Below, piece by piece: positions 1 through 12,600 of a stretch of DNA of 64,000 bases. A program made the translations under genes and the position numbers. Numbering within the stretch: the stretch's first letter is position 1; each line of letters opens with the position of its first letter. The stretch is taken from NCBI GenBank assembly GCA_963082975.1, contig OY720344.1, forward strand, positions 9,473,580-9,537,579, read 5' to 3'. The notes under the pieces were generated by a model. The model was not told where the DNA came from and did no database searches. It was given only the letters and a program-made list of their open reading frames with translations. This DNA is from Labia minor. Lineage: Eukaryota; Arthropoda; Insecta; Dermaptera; Spongiphoridae.

Positions 1-882
1 TTGCAACCAAGAGAAATACCAGAGCTTCACTTGCTATATCTAGATCATCATTTTCTAGGCCTGTTCCGCTATCAACATAACCAACATATTTTTTCCCATC
101 ATAAATTACTTGTCTTCTTAAGAACATTTCATCAAAAACGAGGTTACAAAGTATTTTCTCTTTTTGAAGACTAGCCCTTAACTTAAGAGCTTGCAGTGCT
201 TCTCTACAAAAACCTGGATTTCCTTCTACTACTTGGAGCCACTTTCTAAGAATATTTCTAGGAGGAAGGGTAAAGCCGAAGTGTTGACGAACATATTCAT
301 ATGCTGCTGGTGAATAATAAAAAAGAGTCAGGGCAAATGTCCTCAATTCCGGCTCATATTCCTTTTTTGTTGAAAGTCCTTTTGCTGTTCGCATTTGCCT
401 TACTAATATATTTTTGTTCGGTCCAATAATATTTTCCAATACATCTAATTCATCCGATCTCATCATAAATTTTTCTTTAAGATCTTTTAAGACATTTCTC
501 AATGTAGGTAAACTTCTTGATTTCTGTAACTTTGTTGTTTGTAAAGATTTTATTTTATTTTGAAAATATTTTTTTTTTCCAAGGTAGGAATATTTTGTTA
601 AGGAATTTTTTATTCGTTTTGGCGAAATGAATCTTGATCTTGTTGTACATGAAGATGGTCGAGGTTCTTCACTTTCCGTAACCGAAGACATTGATACTCC
701 TGGAAATAAGGATGGAGAGTGACATCTTGGTTCCGGAGAAGTACTTGTAGTAGCTGAAGCAACAGGTTCCTTTCCCCAAGATATTTTTCTCTTCTTAATA
801 GGTAGCTGAAAAAAACAAAAAAAAATATATATATATAGCTTAAACATTGAAAACAGGGGCAGGGGCCAATATTCTTACATAA
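1..882. repeat. 882-bp direct repeat, left copy
   Basis: Bases 1-882 match 10878-11759 at a constant offset of 10877 with no difference that I could find by eye. The repeat covers the N-terminal part of transposase exon 3 and the adjoining intron. Beyond base 882 the two copies stop matching abruptly. Confidence 0.9.
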
Positions 883-1092
883 ACCACATAGACAAAAATA
901 TTTTTAGTAAATTTCTTACAGCTGGGAATTGTAAATGAGGAGGTTAAGGATAAAATACTGACAATCTCTTTAAAATTCATATATGCACTGCGGATACGAC
1001 CCGAAATATTTGCAAATAAATTGGAGTTGTGAGATAGTTAAAAGAAGCTTGTTTTTTTCTCCTCATCATCCTCAAAAATATTATTAGAATAC

Positions 1093-1132
<40 letters not shown>

Positions 1133-1662
1133 GTATTGAGGCGTCAAGTTTAATTTCAATTATTTTGTAAATAATTATATATATATATTTAATAAAAATT
1201 AAAATTATTTATAAATTCAAATATTATATTAAATAAAATATTGTTCTATAAATATAAATTTATTTAACACAAAATTAAATATCATTTAAAAAAGGATTAC
1301 TTATATAAATTTAAATATTATTTATTTAAAAATAAAATGTATTTTGATATTTATAGAATGAAAACAATTATATAAAGAATATTAATATATTATCGATCAA
1401 GTAACCAAAGAAGCAGGTTGTGCTTTGGGAGTGCAAAGTTATATTTATTAATTGTTCAACCTGTATCTATTCAGATAACCTCTGAATGTACGAATTAAGG
1501 ATTCATTGGATTTAATAACTACCAACAAATTCAAAGTATATATGTCCAAAGGTAAAATTCTCTCTAGGCCGCCCTTTTATAAGCTAGTGGCGTAAGATGT
1601 TTATTTTATAATTTAAAAATAAATAATTGGAAATTAAAAGTATATATATAATTTTCACTTAC
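883..1662. other. Intron 2 of left P-type transposon; A+T-rich, (TA)n run
   Basis: There is no coding content. A (TA)n run lies at about 1094-1126. Bases 1007-1091 resemble 12655-12735 in the same intron of the right copy, and 1560-1662 resembles 13067-13176, so this is homologous intron sequence with local rearrangement. Confidence 0.6.
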
Positions 1663-3245
1663 TTTTTTTTGTAAATGAGGAGGAAATCCTGTGAATATTG
1701 TAGGAATGGCATTTTCTTTTAATCGAACATATACCAGCGACGTCCTATCAAAACACTCTTCATCAAAATGATTTGAGCATAGGGAAGAATATTTTGATGG
1801 CTTCCAATCTTTCCTCCGGACGGCGTCTATCCATTTCTTCTTTAAATTGCTATCTTTTGGAAATCTGAAAGATGTGAAATATTCAAAATTTCTATTCTAC
1901 TCCTCAATTTTTACTATCTCGTAAGAGATAGTATTGCGATCACGAAAATTTTCGATGTTGAGATTTTGATGTTTTTATACGTTTTGAAGGTTCCTGAATC
2001 ATTTTCACTAAGGTTGAGAAAAATGTCTGTGTGTGTGTATGTATGTAACCAAGATTACTCAAAAACGGTTTGAGCTAGAATAATGAAATTTGGTACATGA
2101 GCATTATTCAAATATAGACAAGTACAGGCATCAATATAATTTCAGAATTTATATTATTATCAGTTTAATCCTTGGCCGAAACAGTCTATTGCTACTTTGA
2201 AAAATATAAAACTGAAGTCATCTAATTCTAAAAACATATATCTTATCTTATTATACTAGCAAAAATTGTATATATATTTATATTTTTGAGAATGATATAG
2301 GACCAAATATTTTTACAAGTAAATTTGAATATATTTTTCATCTTAAAGTGAAAATCAAGTTATTTTAATTAATTTGTACCATTTTAGTTTATAATAATAA
2401 ATTGTATAAATTTGTTAAAGGGTCGAGCGATAGCTCGGTGTTATAGATATTATAGTCTTGTCTTACATAGATACATAGCTGTATGTGTATGTGTAAAATT
2501 GTATAAATTATATCATTATTACTAAAATAATTAAATCAAATTAACATTTTTAGATCGAAGATTTAATTTTCCTTACTATTGTATATGAACTTTAATTTTT
2601 ATATCATCTTTAAACGATTTTTATTTATAAATTAAATAATTTTATTTAAATGAGTAAGTAAAATAAAAATAAAAATAAGGATAGTGGAATTTAGTAATTT
2701 TCATTGACAATATTTTTTCTTAATATATTTCTGTTTTTTTTTTTGTTTATATTGAAAAAATGAATAGTGGACTTTTTTTTATAAATAGCAAAGAAGAAAT
2801 ATTCAAATATTACCCTAATAATTTAATAAATATAAGATCAAATAATTGTGTATTGAATAAAATAAAAATGTATATATTATAATAATTCTTTGTGTGGGAA
2901 TTTCTAGAATTAGTATTAAATTTATATTCATTGTCAAGCAGACATGAACACTCATAGACAGGTACAATGATATTGAAGGTGTTGAATGAACATACCAAAG
3001 AAGCTATTAATTTTTTTTTTTTATTATATATTAAGATATTAGATATTATAGGGGTATATAAGAATCTTGTGATATTCTAAATATATTTAATATATTTTAA
3101 AGAAAGATTTTCAATTTATTTTCCATCTTAAAATTATTTTCAAAATAATTTTAAATAAATATGTTCAAATTTAATCCACATAACGAAAAAAAAATATTAA
3201 ATGATATTTTCTGTTAAGAATAGATGGAGGGATTATTTGGAATAA

Positions 3246-3280
3246 GCGGGAGTGTCCTCCCCTAGACTTTCCCGCATATA
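3246..3280 (-). repeat. Isolated 3' end of the second HINE-like family (H2)
   Basis: In reverse orientation this stretch reads TATGCGGGAAAGT, then GGGAG-GACA-CTCCC. It is the same 3' terminus as the complete element at 47105-47719. No matching 5' end is found nearby. Confidence 0.6.
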
Positions 3281-3424
3281 AATAGGTATAAAGAGTTGTG
3301 AATGAATATTTAGAATGTGTAAACTTGGTATTGATAAAGAGCCAGTTCGTATTAGTTTATTGGTGTCAAATTTGATATTTGGTAACATTTATATATATAT
3401 ATATATATATATAGAATAAAGTGC

Positions 3425-3974
3425 TACTTCCTGTTAACTGATATTTTAAATGTAAAAAAAACAGATATGGATTTATATAATATTTTTAATTTTATTTTAT
3501 TTATAAAATATAAGGGCTGGCTGTGACGTCATGAAGTGCTGGGTGACGTCATATAATTTTAAATTAAGAAAAAACTAATGAAGATGATTTTTCTCGAGGA
3601 TAAAACCAATACAAAGTGCATAACACGTGGAGATATGTCCTCACGTGAAATTTGATATGAAAATAACCCTTCACTTCCTCTCTTCGATCGGCAATACTAG
3701 CACTTCCGGTTTCCGGATTTGCACCAAAAGTTGATCAATTCATCCTACTAATGTATTAAGTAAATATACCAAATTTCATCAAAATCCGTTGAGCCGTTCA
3801 GGCTGTACACATCTATACGGACGGACGGACGGACAGACGGACAGACATCATGCTAAAAATACTTTTTTCTGTTAAGAAAATGCATGATTCGTGGAGATAT
3901 GTACCTAAAAGTATCCATAGGTGAAATTTGGTGTGAAAACAATACCTCCCTTACTATCGTCGGTCGGTAAAAAA
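3425..3974 (-). repeat. HINE-like element, family H1, 3'-truncated copy
   Basis: This copy contains the internal blocks shared by the family: a TGACGTCAT pair, an (ACGG/ACAG)n tract near 3820-3846 and the motif CATCATGCTAAAAATAC. It ends at CGTCGGTCGGTAAAAA, which is the 5' end of the element read in reverse. The hairpin end is missing. A second truncated copy follows at once in the same orientation. Confidence 0.7.
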
Positions 3975-4019
3975 GAAACGCTACTTGTATAGGTAAAATG
4001 TCACTTCCGGTACACTTAT

Positions 4020-4552
4020 ATCTATTAATGTAATAAAAAACAGATAGGCATATAACATAAATATTTTTAATTTTATTTTATTTATAATATATATGTAAGA
4101 ACAGGCTGTGACGTCATGAATGGCTGGATGACGTCATATAATTTTAAATTAAGAAAAAAACTAATAAAGATGATTTTTCTCGAAGATAAAACAAATACAA
4201 AGTGAATGATTCGTGATAATATGTAAAAAATCTCCTCATGTGAAATTTGCTGTGAAATAACCCTTTCCTTCCTATCGTCGATCGCTAATACTACCACTTC
4301 CGGTTTCCGGATTTGCACCAAAAGTTGATCAATTCATCCCACTGATGCATTAAGTAAATATACCAAATTTCATCAAAATCGGTTGAGCCGTTCAGGCTGC
4401 ACACATCTATACGGACGGACGGACAGACATCATGCTAAAAATACTTTTTTCTGTTTAGAAAATGCATGATTCGTGGAGATATGTAAAAATCTCCACATGT
4501 GAAATTTGGTGTGAAAACAATACCTCCCTTACTATCGTCGGTCGGTAAAAAT
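4020..4552 (-). repeat. HINE-like element, family H1, second tandem truncated copy
   Basis: It has the same block order as the copy at 3425-3974, with a shorter (ACGG)n tract near 4413-4430, and ends at CGTCGGTCGGTAAAAA. The two copies form a head-to-tail pair inside the 4.7-kb insertion. Confidence 0.7.
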
Positions 4553-5880
4553 TATTCAAACATATTAAAGAAGAAATTTATTTTTCCAAATTTTAATACA
4601 AATAATCAATCCTATGTAAATTTAATATATATTATATTAATATTTTAAAGAATGTGGATATATTAAAGTAAACAAGGTTTTTGATAAATTATAATTATGA
4701 ATATTATATTAAATATATATTTATATCTAAAATCAATTATTAATAAAATTTAATATAAAAATAGTCTAAACATTAAAACATATTCATTGAAGAAGATGAT
4801 AATATCTTTTTGATAATCATTTTATTTTATTGATATAAAATTTAATATTTAAAATTATAACACTTTTATATTCAGGATTGTTACAAGATATAGAAATATA
4901 TTCAATTATATATTAACGCTTAAGGGGATGAATGGGACGTTACCGCTTCTCTAAGTGATAAGTGCCAATAAAAAAATCAGTAAATCATTTCAAACAATTT
5001 TACAATGATCTTTGTGTGTAAGTGGAAAGATTGGCATAAATTGGTTACCTAGTATTAGTGAATTATGATAATTTTAATGGAAAATTCACTTGCACTTTCG
5101 CTGTAGACAGAGCGTCGCCCGCCCGGTGTGCTACGCCATGCACACTCACACAACGGCAGCGACTGACTGAACGTTTACTTGGCTAGGAGCCCCTGACATG
5201 TATGCAACTAGCAATACCAGCCACCCAATTTAAACTTGGAATATTTAAATGTTTAAAAACAGATTTTTTGCTTATTATATTATTCAATTTATTAATAATA
5301 AATTTAATAAAATATTTAAATAAAAAAATTAAAATAAAAATAATAATTTGAACTGTGGGATTTCAAAGTATTATTATGATGTTAAAACAATGGGAAAACC
5401 ATCGTAGACAAATTGTCATATTAATAATAAAATTAAATTTATAAAGGCCTTGAATAATGTAGTTTTAATCCAATACTTGTAATTTATTAAAAATAAAACT
5501 GTTTTATATAAATAAATAAATTCATAAGAAAATTGATCATTAGTTTTTTTTGCGAATATTTTTAAATACATAAAATACATTTTATTTTTATTTACATCCA
5601 ATTAGTAAAATTGGTTAAATTTAATTATCAATATTGAAAAAAAAATATTTTTCAATTTCTTTGTCGACTAAGTTTGTAATTTTATTTTTTAAAAACTGTT
5701 TTAAAAAGTCAATTTTCAAAATAATCTAAAATTAAAGTATATTTTGAAAACGCTAACATATTATTACAATTATAATGAAAAAAAGCAATAATAATTAATA
5801 TATTAATACGGGAATAGATAACATAATTATTCAAGTCATTATTAAAATATATAAATAGTTAAACACACACATTGTTTTTT
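4553..5880. other. Non-coding part of the 4.7-kb insertion
   Basis: The stretch is A+T-rich without exons. Around 5090-5220 lies a conspicuous GC-richer island with CpG dinucleotides that I cannot assign. Around 4915-4950 a TTAACGCTTAAGGGG motif looks like a transposon end, but no partner was found. Confidence 0.4.
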
Positions 5881-6587
5881 ACTATCTCACCCGTGATCAC
5901 AAGATTTTGATGTTTTTATACATTTTGAAGGCCCCTGACACATTTTCACTAAGGTTGAGAAAAATGTCTCTCTCTCTATCTCTTTGTTTGTGTGTTGACA
6001 AGATTACGCAAAAACGGTTTGGGCTAGAATAATTAAATTTGGTACACTGTCATTATTCAAAATTCGTAGATTTCTATCAACTTATGAGAAATTTAGCTGA
6101 TTCGGAAGAGGTCCATTACCTACCACGTTTTCATATTATTTTTCCTCTAAACTGACCGTAAAATTAAAGATATAAGTTTGCTAGTTTTAGCTAATACATT
6201 ATTAAAAATTGAATAAAACTGCTATAGATATAATTTCAGCTTGATCGAATCGCTGAAAGTACCGGAATTAATTTTATAAATATTTTAACATATTGACTGC
6301 CAATCACCCCCAGCACGTGGCGTGGTGTCATCTACAAAGTATTAATTTTTTAAATTTTTAAATTTTGACTTAAAAATGAAGGTAAAGGTTTTAAATATCA
6401 ATTTAATATATGTTAATTAATTAATTTAATTCAATAACAATACTATACTATAAATTAAAATTTTTTAAATTAATTAATTAATAAAATTTCACAAACAATT
6501 ATACTTAATTTATAATTTAATTAATTAATATGTTAATTAATCCAATTCAAATTTGCGAGATAGTCGAGTGGAGACACTCCAGATTTT
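5881..6587 (+). mobile_element. HINE-like element, family H2
   Basis: It begins after TTTTTT with ACTATCTC (5881-5888) and has GAGATAGT at 6557-6564, the 3' hairpin at 6569-6581 and a GATTTTTT end. A (TC)n and (GT)n microsatellite block lies near 5965-5995. It is followed by the conserved block ACGGTTTGGGCTAGAATAAT, which also occurs after the 1913 end. It shares its 3' terminus with the larger insertion, so it may be a nested or partly duplicated end. Confidence 0.6.
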
Positions 6588-6868
6588 TTATTTAACCAAG
6601 GGATATTCAGGTACTACCAGAATTTGTTATAATCAAGAAAATTTTCTAGATAGCTTTTTGTCCTTTCAGATCAAATTAGCTAAATAATCAAAAAAAAATT
6701 TAATAGAAAATGAAATAGAAAATTTTCTAAAATATTATATATACCGTTCAAAGAAATTCAAAATACATACCTGTGGAAAGAAATTTTTTTCCCAGATGCT
6801 TCTTCATCTAGCTGTCTTTTATTTTTATTTACAGTTCGGTTCTTGCATCCATATGCATTACATGCCAT

Positions 6869-7330
6869 GATAATTATTTTTAAAACCAAAAATATAACTA
6901 TGTATAACCTAAACACAGGTGTAAACCTAACCTGGTCTTAGAATCTAATAAAAAATAATTTAATATTAAGTACAAATTAAATTATTAAAAACTATTTCTA
7001 ATTATTAAATATATTAACTAAACTATAAATTAAAGAAGAAATAACTAAGAAAAACTTTCAAACAAACGAGAAAATTCGAAACAAAAATGTATTATGTCTT
7101 ATGGAAAATTCAATGTTTTTATAGACACAATATGGCCGACAAGAATTCCAAGAATTACTCCCTACTTTTTTGGAGCCACCCCCACTGACCCCCACTGCCC
7201 CCACTTATTAAAACAAGCGTTACTGTCACGTGCTGTCACGCTGGCCACAGCAACCCAGTGTTACCAGCACAGGTTCTCCCAACTGGGTTCCCCTAGATTG
7301 CCACTCAGAATTCCCTAGATTAGAACAAAA
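6869..7330. repeat. 5' flank shared by the P-type transposons
   Basis: Bases from about 6890 to 7160 are homologous to 13790-14030 and 14597-14830. Landmarks are TAACCTGGTCTTAGAATCTA and ACAATATGGCCGACAAGA. This is probably the 5' non-coding part of the transposon. The 74-codon plus-strand frame at 7094-7318 lies in it; I see no sign that it is a gene. Confidence 0.6.
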
Positions 7331-8250
7331 TCTCGTAACTCAAATAAATTTAAAATTATCATTAAGTCAAGGTTTTTGCTACTAATAAACATTAAGTTTA
7401 ATATAATATAGTATTTTATTTATATTATTATAAATTAAAATACATGAAAATCTTATTTTTTTTTTCAATTAAAACTTTTAAAAAAAAACATTTTTTAGAT
7501 TAACCAATAGTATAATAAATATAATATATTTTTTAAAGAAAATATAATAATAGATATAATAATTTAATTATAAATAATAAAATTATTTACAATTCATGAA
7601 TTATAAAACAGTTAAAATTTTTAAAAATCTCAAAAGCTATAATAATTTATTTAAACGTGCCAAAATTCTACAATTTTTAATTCTCAATATTCCTTCTAAA
7701 TAAAAATAAATTTTAAAAACGTGCCACAATCCCCACCTCCTTTTTAAAAAAAGTTTCAGGTGGTACGCGGCGAGATAGCCCAAAAAACGGTATCAGGAAA
7801 TAACATTGTGTGTCCAGGTCTGATAACGGCCTCCCTGGATAACGGATGGTCTGTGCTCCCTACATTCCTGGTTTTTTCTTAAACCCTCAACCCGGGAATT
7901 AAATTTTCCTATGCCAGCGCTCCGGCGGGAACTAAATGAGCGAAAAATGCACTTTCTTGCACTCGTACCTAAAATAATTAATATCTCATAAACAATAAAT
8001 TTGTGAAATTTTCAAGAGATGTCAAGGAAAGATGTTTCTTTGTATACAAAAATTTTAATCAGCTTAGCTAGAAATTGAGTTTTGAAGACATATATTCGGT
8101 AAAAAACAATAAAAAAGTGGAAAAAAGAAAAGTGTAATTATTGTATTTTTAAAAAGCGCAAAAATTTTCAAAGTTAATCGAGAGATGGCAGAGAAATGCA
8201 TATTTATATAAACGCTGGAAGTACGGACTCGGGTTCCCGGCTTGAGGGGT
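7331..8250. other. Intergenic, no gene seen
   Basis: Mostly A+T-rich simple sequence. A GC-richer block at about 7750-7930 and another near 8210-8245 look like fragments of an unidentified repeat. No open frame with protein-like composition was found. Confidence 0.5.
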
Positions 8251-8252
8251 TA

Positions 8253-8468
8253 ATTTAAAATTATATGACACTACCCAGCCCTTCATGACGTCTCAGCCAC
8301 CGCCTTCTTATATATTACAAATAAAATAAAATTAAAAATATTTGTTCTATCCATATCTGTTTTTTATTGCATTAATAGATATATTAAAATTGTTTCTGTA
8401 GCAGAAATTAATTTATTTCAAACCGTTGGTCGGTTCTGTGCCTGGCCACAGGTCAACTTATTTTTTTA
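8253..8468 (+). repeat. HINE-like element, family H1, 3' half
   Basis: It carries the family's 3' blocks: the TGACGTC region, the TTTTTATTGCATTAATAGATAT block, CGTTGGTCGGT and a degraded hairpin CCTGGCCACAGGTC, followed by AACTTATTTTT. The 5' half with the microsatellite is missing. Confidence 0.7.
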
Positions 8469-9629
8469 AATATTATTTCATAAAATATACCATCTGGCTA
8501 TTTTAAAATAGTCATTATGTAATTTTTATAAAATATAAAATACACCATAATACATCCAAATCATTTACAAAACATCATGCCAAGCAACATATTTGTATTT
8601 AAATATTACAATATTATTTTGTAAATGTAGTTATATAATTTTAATTGACTTTTAAGTAAATCTAATATATTATATATTATATTGTCGTATATTGGAGGGT
8701 GTGGGTAAGGTATTTTATTAGAAAAATTGGGTTGAAAAATCAGATATAAATTAATTTGGTAGCACTCTGGATAAATTTAGAATAATAAAGGGTTATTGAA
8801 TCCGCGACGGTTGAAATGGGAAATGATAAAATTGAATATGTTCAATTAAAAATGCATATATAAATTAACTAAAATTATTTATTTAATAAACTATAAAAGA
8901 ATTAATATTACAAAAATAGATAACAAGTAATTATATGAAATTGACTGGTACCATTAGAAATAGAAATATAAATTAAATGAAATTTAATTTATATTTAGCA
9001 ATTGCAAATTTTATTAAATGCCAATGGGTCGACCTCTTTTGATATATATTGTGTATGGGAAGAATGGAGCATTCATTGGAGACTTGAGTCTTGAGTGTCG
9101 TCCTGAGGATTTATCTGGAACATCTCCTGGGCCGCGATATTTCTCAAAAAGGGGTTCGCCGGGGATGTCCTTCCGTCCAGGGATTTCGTGTCTCCTTCTC
9201 CAATTCCTGATCAAGACTGACTAAAATATGTCGAAACCAATCATCCCCTCCTATGCCACTTAGCAAAATTGTCAACCCCTCTCTCCCTCTTGGGTAAAGA
9301 AGAGGTATATCATCTGAGTATTAGCCTGGGTTTTTATTTTTTTTAAAAAACAATAATTCTAGAAAGTTATCTTTTATATACTCTGCCATGTGCTCAAACA
9401 AATAACTTTCTATATTTCCATAATATATATAAAAATGCTATTTTTATGTTTATATATTACAATATATTATATACAGTGATGTATTGGGAGGGAAACGCGG
9501 TGGAACGTACCCTTACCTTTTTTCAGACCCGAAAGCAAGAAGGCACGAACACATTCAAATTTCTCACCAGGCGTCACATGACTATGTTTGGCTATTCCGC
9601 CGCTAGAGCTTGTCAAAATTTAAAAATTA
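8469..9629. other. Intergenic with a GC-richer island
   Basis: It is A+T-rich except for 9014-9224, which is open on both strands (66-68 codons each way). This is a sign of unusual composition, not evidence for two genes. I recognise no protein in either frame; it may be a decayed transposon fragment. From about 9475 the sequence is probably the 3' non-coding end of the P-type transposon. Confidence 0.4.
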
Positions 9630-12600
9630 CTAATTTGCGGGAGGTTCAATCTTGGTTAAACAATAACTATGGTCCATTTCAATAGTTTCTATTGATTCAT
9701 CAAAACTAATTTTTTTAAAATTATTATCTTGGGATGTATCATTAATTACATCGATAACTTTGGATGAACTAGAGCAATGAAGAATACTAATTTGTTCCAA
9801 TGGAATAAAATTTCCAGTTAATGTTTCTTTTGGTTCAGTATGTACTAAGATTTTTCTGAATGCGTTTCTAAATTGAATAGCACTTGGATTATCATTGGAG
9901 CCTTCTTGTCCCCGGATTGTGGAGAATAACAGTTCCAAATGATCCTGACTTAGTTTGTACGTTGGTATACAAGAGAGGATTTCAGATTTTTTAACCAACT
10001 CCAAATACATAGTTTGAAGACTTTCGATACAAATTAAAAATCCTAAAAAAAGTATTGTTTTTTTATTTAAGTAAATTTACAATCGAAATTAATTAATTTT
10101 CAACACAAATGTTGATAAAATATTTTTTGTACTTACCTAAAAATCCGGTTTTTTTTGGATGGTGTATTAGTAGCTGGTTATTATTTGTTTTTAGGGATTT
10201 CAATAAATGTTTTGACCTTTTCAAAAAATCAAAAATCTCCAGCTCATTTTTCGAGTTTAATGGTTTTTTATAATTTTTTTGTTCAATCCATTTTGAATTA
10301 AATACGTCAAATAGATTGTTTATTTCTTTTAAGAAAACAACAGTCATTTGTGAATTTTCAAATTCTGGAATCTTTAATTCATTCCAGCAGAAATCGATAG
10401 CATCTGCTACCGAATTGCTAAATAGTTGTGAGGCATGGCTCTCTTTTATTTTTTGATAAGAGAATAAAATATTGCTTGTTTTCAATTTATTTGCAAGATG
10501 CAAACCTTCACCAATCTGTAATTTGTTTAGTTGTTCTATATATTTCCAAGAAATTTGCTTTCCATTGAGATAAAAGTGTTTTAAATGGCTCCAAGCGTTT
10601 CTGATTAATTTCAACATGCGACAGGCATCTAAGAAAACACAGATTTTATCTCCTGTTTCTGAAATAAAATAAGTTTGCATATTTTCCATATCAAAATTGC
10701 AACCTAAATTTTTAGCCACTGAAAAATTCGTGTGAGTTCCATTAAATGTTAGGCTAACGATTCTTATAGAATTTTCTTTAGTAAAATTTATACATTCTCG
10801 AACCAAATTCGTTTTTATTGATGCATTTGTTCCATTTATTAAAAAATATGCTATAGGCACCTTCCAATCCCCATTAATTGCAACCAAGAGAAATACCAGA
10901 GCTTCACTTGCTATATCTAGATCATCATTTTCTAGGCCTGTTCCGCTATCAACATAACCAACATATTTTTTCCCATCATAAATTACTTGTCTTCTTAAGA
11001 ACATTTCATCAAAAACGAGGTTACAAAGTATTTTCTCTTTTTGAAGACTAGCCCTTAACTTAAGAGCTTGCAGTGCTTCTCTACAAAAACCTGGATTTCC
11101 TTCTACTACTTGGAGCCACTTTCTAAGAATATTTCTAGGAGGAAGGGTAAAGCCGAAGTGTTGACGAACATATTCATATGCTGCTGGTGAATAATAAAAA
11201 AGAGTCAGGGCAAATGTCCTCAATTCCGGCTCATATTCCTTTTTTGTTGAAAGTCCTTTTGCTGTTCGCATTTGCCTTACTAATATATTTTTGTTCGGTC
11301 CAATAATATTTTCCAATACATCTAATTCATCCGATCTCATCATAAATTTTTCTTTAAGATCTTTTAAGACATTTCTCAATGTAGGTAAACTTCTTGATTT
11401 CTGTAACTTTGTTGTTTGTAAAGATTTTATTTTATTTTGAAAATATTTTTTTTTTCCAAGGTAGGAATATTTTGTTAAGGAATTTTTTATTCGTTTTGGC
11501 GAAATGAATCTTGATCTTGTTGTACATGAAGATGGTCGAGGTTCTTCACTTTCCGTAACCGAAGACATTGATACTCCTGGAAATAAGGATGGAGAGTGAC
11601 ATCTTGGTTCCGGAGAAGTACTTGTAGTAGCTGAAGCAACAGGTTCCTTTCCCCAAGATATTTTTCTCTTCTTAATAGGTAGCTGAAAAAAACAAAAAAA
11701 AATATATATATATAGCTTAAACATTGAAAACAGGGGCAGGGGCCAATATTCTTACATAAGTAAAAATATTTACATTTTTTACTGATTTTTTACACTGATT
11801 TATATGTAGTTAATAGTAGTGTCCGCCGGGTTACGTCACTCCTTGCCCCCCAAGGTTAGTAAAGTATACAGGTTGTGCCGTAACTTTCAACCAATCACGA
11901 ACAAGCACTCGTGACGTCACCCGGCGGACACTCTACTATTAACTACATATAAATCAGTGTAAAAATGTAATTTTTTTTATTTTAAATATTAATATTTTTT
12001 AAGATTTCTAAATAATAAATATAATTTAAATATATCTATTAATGCAATAAAAATAGAAAACTTTTATAAAAACAGTTTAAATATGAAAAAAATAAAAAAT
12101 AAATAAATTTAAATTGAAACAGTTTAAACAGCAGAAATAAACCAAAATAAATTCAAAATACACTTTGTTTACATCGCTTGATAACAACTCACATATGCTC
12201 ACATAGCATCCTTAGCATCTGTGTCCGCTGTATGACGCGCAACATGGCCCCCTCCACTCTATCAAAAGTTACGGCACCACCTGTATAATTTACTAACCTT
12301 GTGCCCCCCCCCCCCAACTCCTTAGAAATGTCTGAAACCAATTTTTTTTTAATATGATGTCTCATTGTTGCCCCGCTAAGAGGCGCTGCATGCGCATAAC
12401 TGATAACTCTGTATGCAAAAACCAGTCATAAACACACACACAAACACGAGCCCGATGTTTTTTTTTTCAAATAGTTACAATCTGCACTTGCATGATGGCG
12501 CCAAAGACTATGTTTCAGCTGGTTACAGCAAAGACAATAGAGTTTACTAGACTGTTAGATGGTCTGTGTACAGGTGCAATTAGAGAAAATTACTTTTATA

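Larger units (their letters stand above)
1913..6587 (+). mobile_element. 4.7-kb Helentron-like insertion in P-transposon intron
   Basis: Comparison with the right P-type copy, where CTCAATTTT runs straight into GTATTTAACC near 13420-13435, gives an empty site. Here CTCAATTTTT is followed by ACTATCTCG at 1913, and the intron resumes with ATTTAACC after GATTTTTT at about 6587. The ends carry a 9-bp subterminal inverted repeat, ACTATCTCG (1913-1921) and CGAGATAGT (6556-6564). The 3' end has a hairpin TGGAG-ACA-CTCCA (6569-6581) before the terminal T-run. No target-site duplication is apparent. These are marks of Helentron/HINE-type rolling-circle elements. The interior holds no recognisable Rep/helicase frame, only nested copies of short elements, a GC-richer stretch near 5100-5200 and A+T-rich sequence. 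A stack of several nested elements is equally possible. Confidence 0.55.
1..6868 (-). mobile_element. P-element-type (THAP9-like) transposon, left copy, partial
   Basis: Three exons of a P-type transposase are visible on the minus strand. Exon 1 (6868-6771) starts MACNAYGCKNR and encodes the first two cysteines of a THAP zinc finger. Exon 2 (1864-1663) carries the rest of the finger, including the CSNHF motif. Exon 3 starts at 805 and runs off the window at base 1. Exons 1 and 2 have exactly the lengths of the right-hand copy (98 and 202 nt) with matching splice sites, but the sequence has diverged. Intron 1 is 4.9 kb instead of 281 bp because a 4.7-kb element is inserted in it. The C-terminal half, with the catalytic core, lies outside the window, so whether this copy is intact cannot be judged. 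No stop codon is seen in the visible exons. THAP domains bind the transposon DNA; the transposase would act in the nucleus. Confidence 0.85.

Noticed and set aside
977-1159. 60-codon minus-strand frame with Tyr-Ile repeats
   Set aside because: It is a translated (TA)n microsatellite in a transposon intron.
3820-4440. CRISPR-like regular repeats (ACGG/ACAG arrays)
   Set aside because: They are simple microsatellite blocks inside H1 elements, with no spacers, in a eukaryotic genome.
7094-7318. 74-codon plus-strand frame
   Set aside because: It lies in the repeated 5' flank of the P-type transposons and is not conserved in the other copies.
9014-9224. Overlapping open frames of 66-68 codons on both strands
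   Set aside because: Openness on both strands reflects local GC-richer composition. No conserved motif, splice context or family resemblance is visible on either strand.
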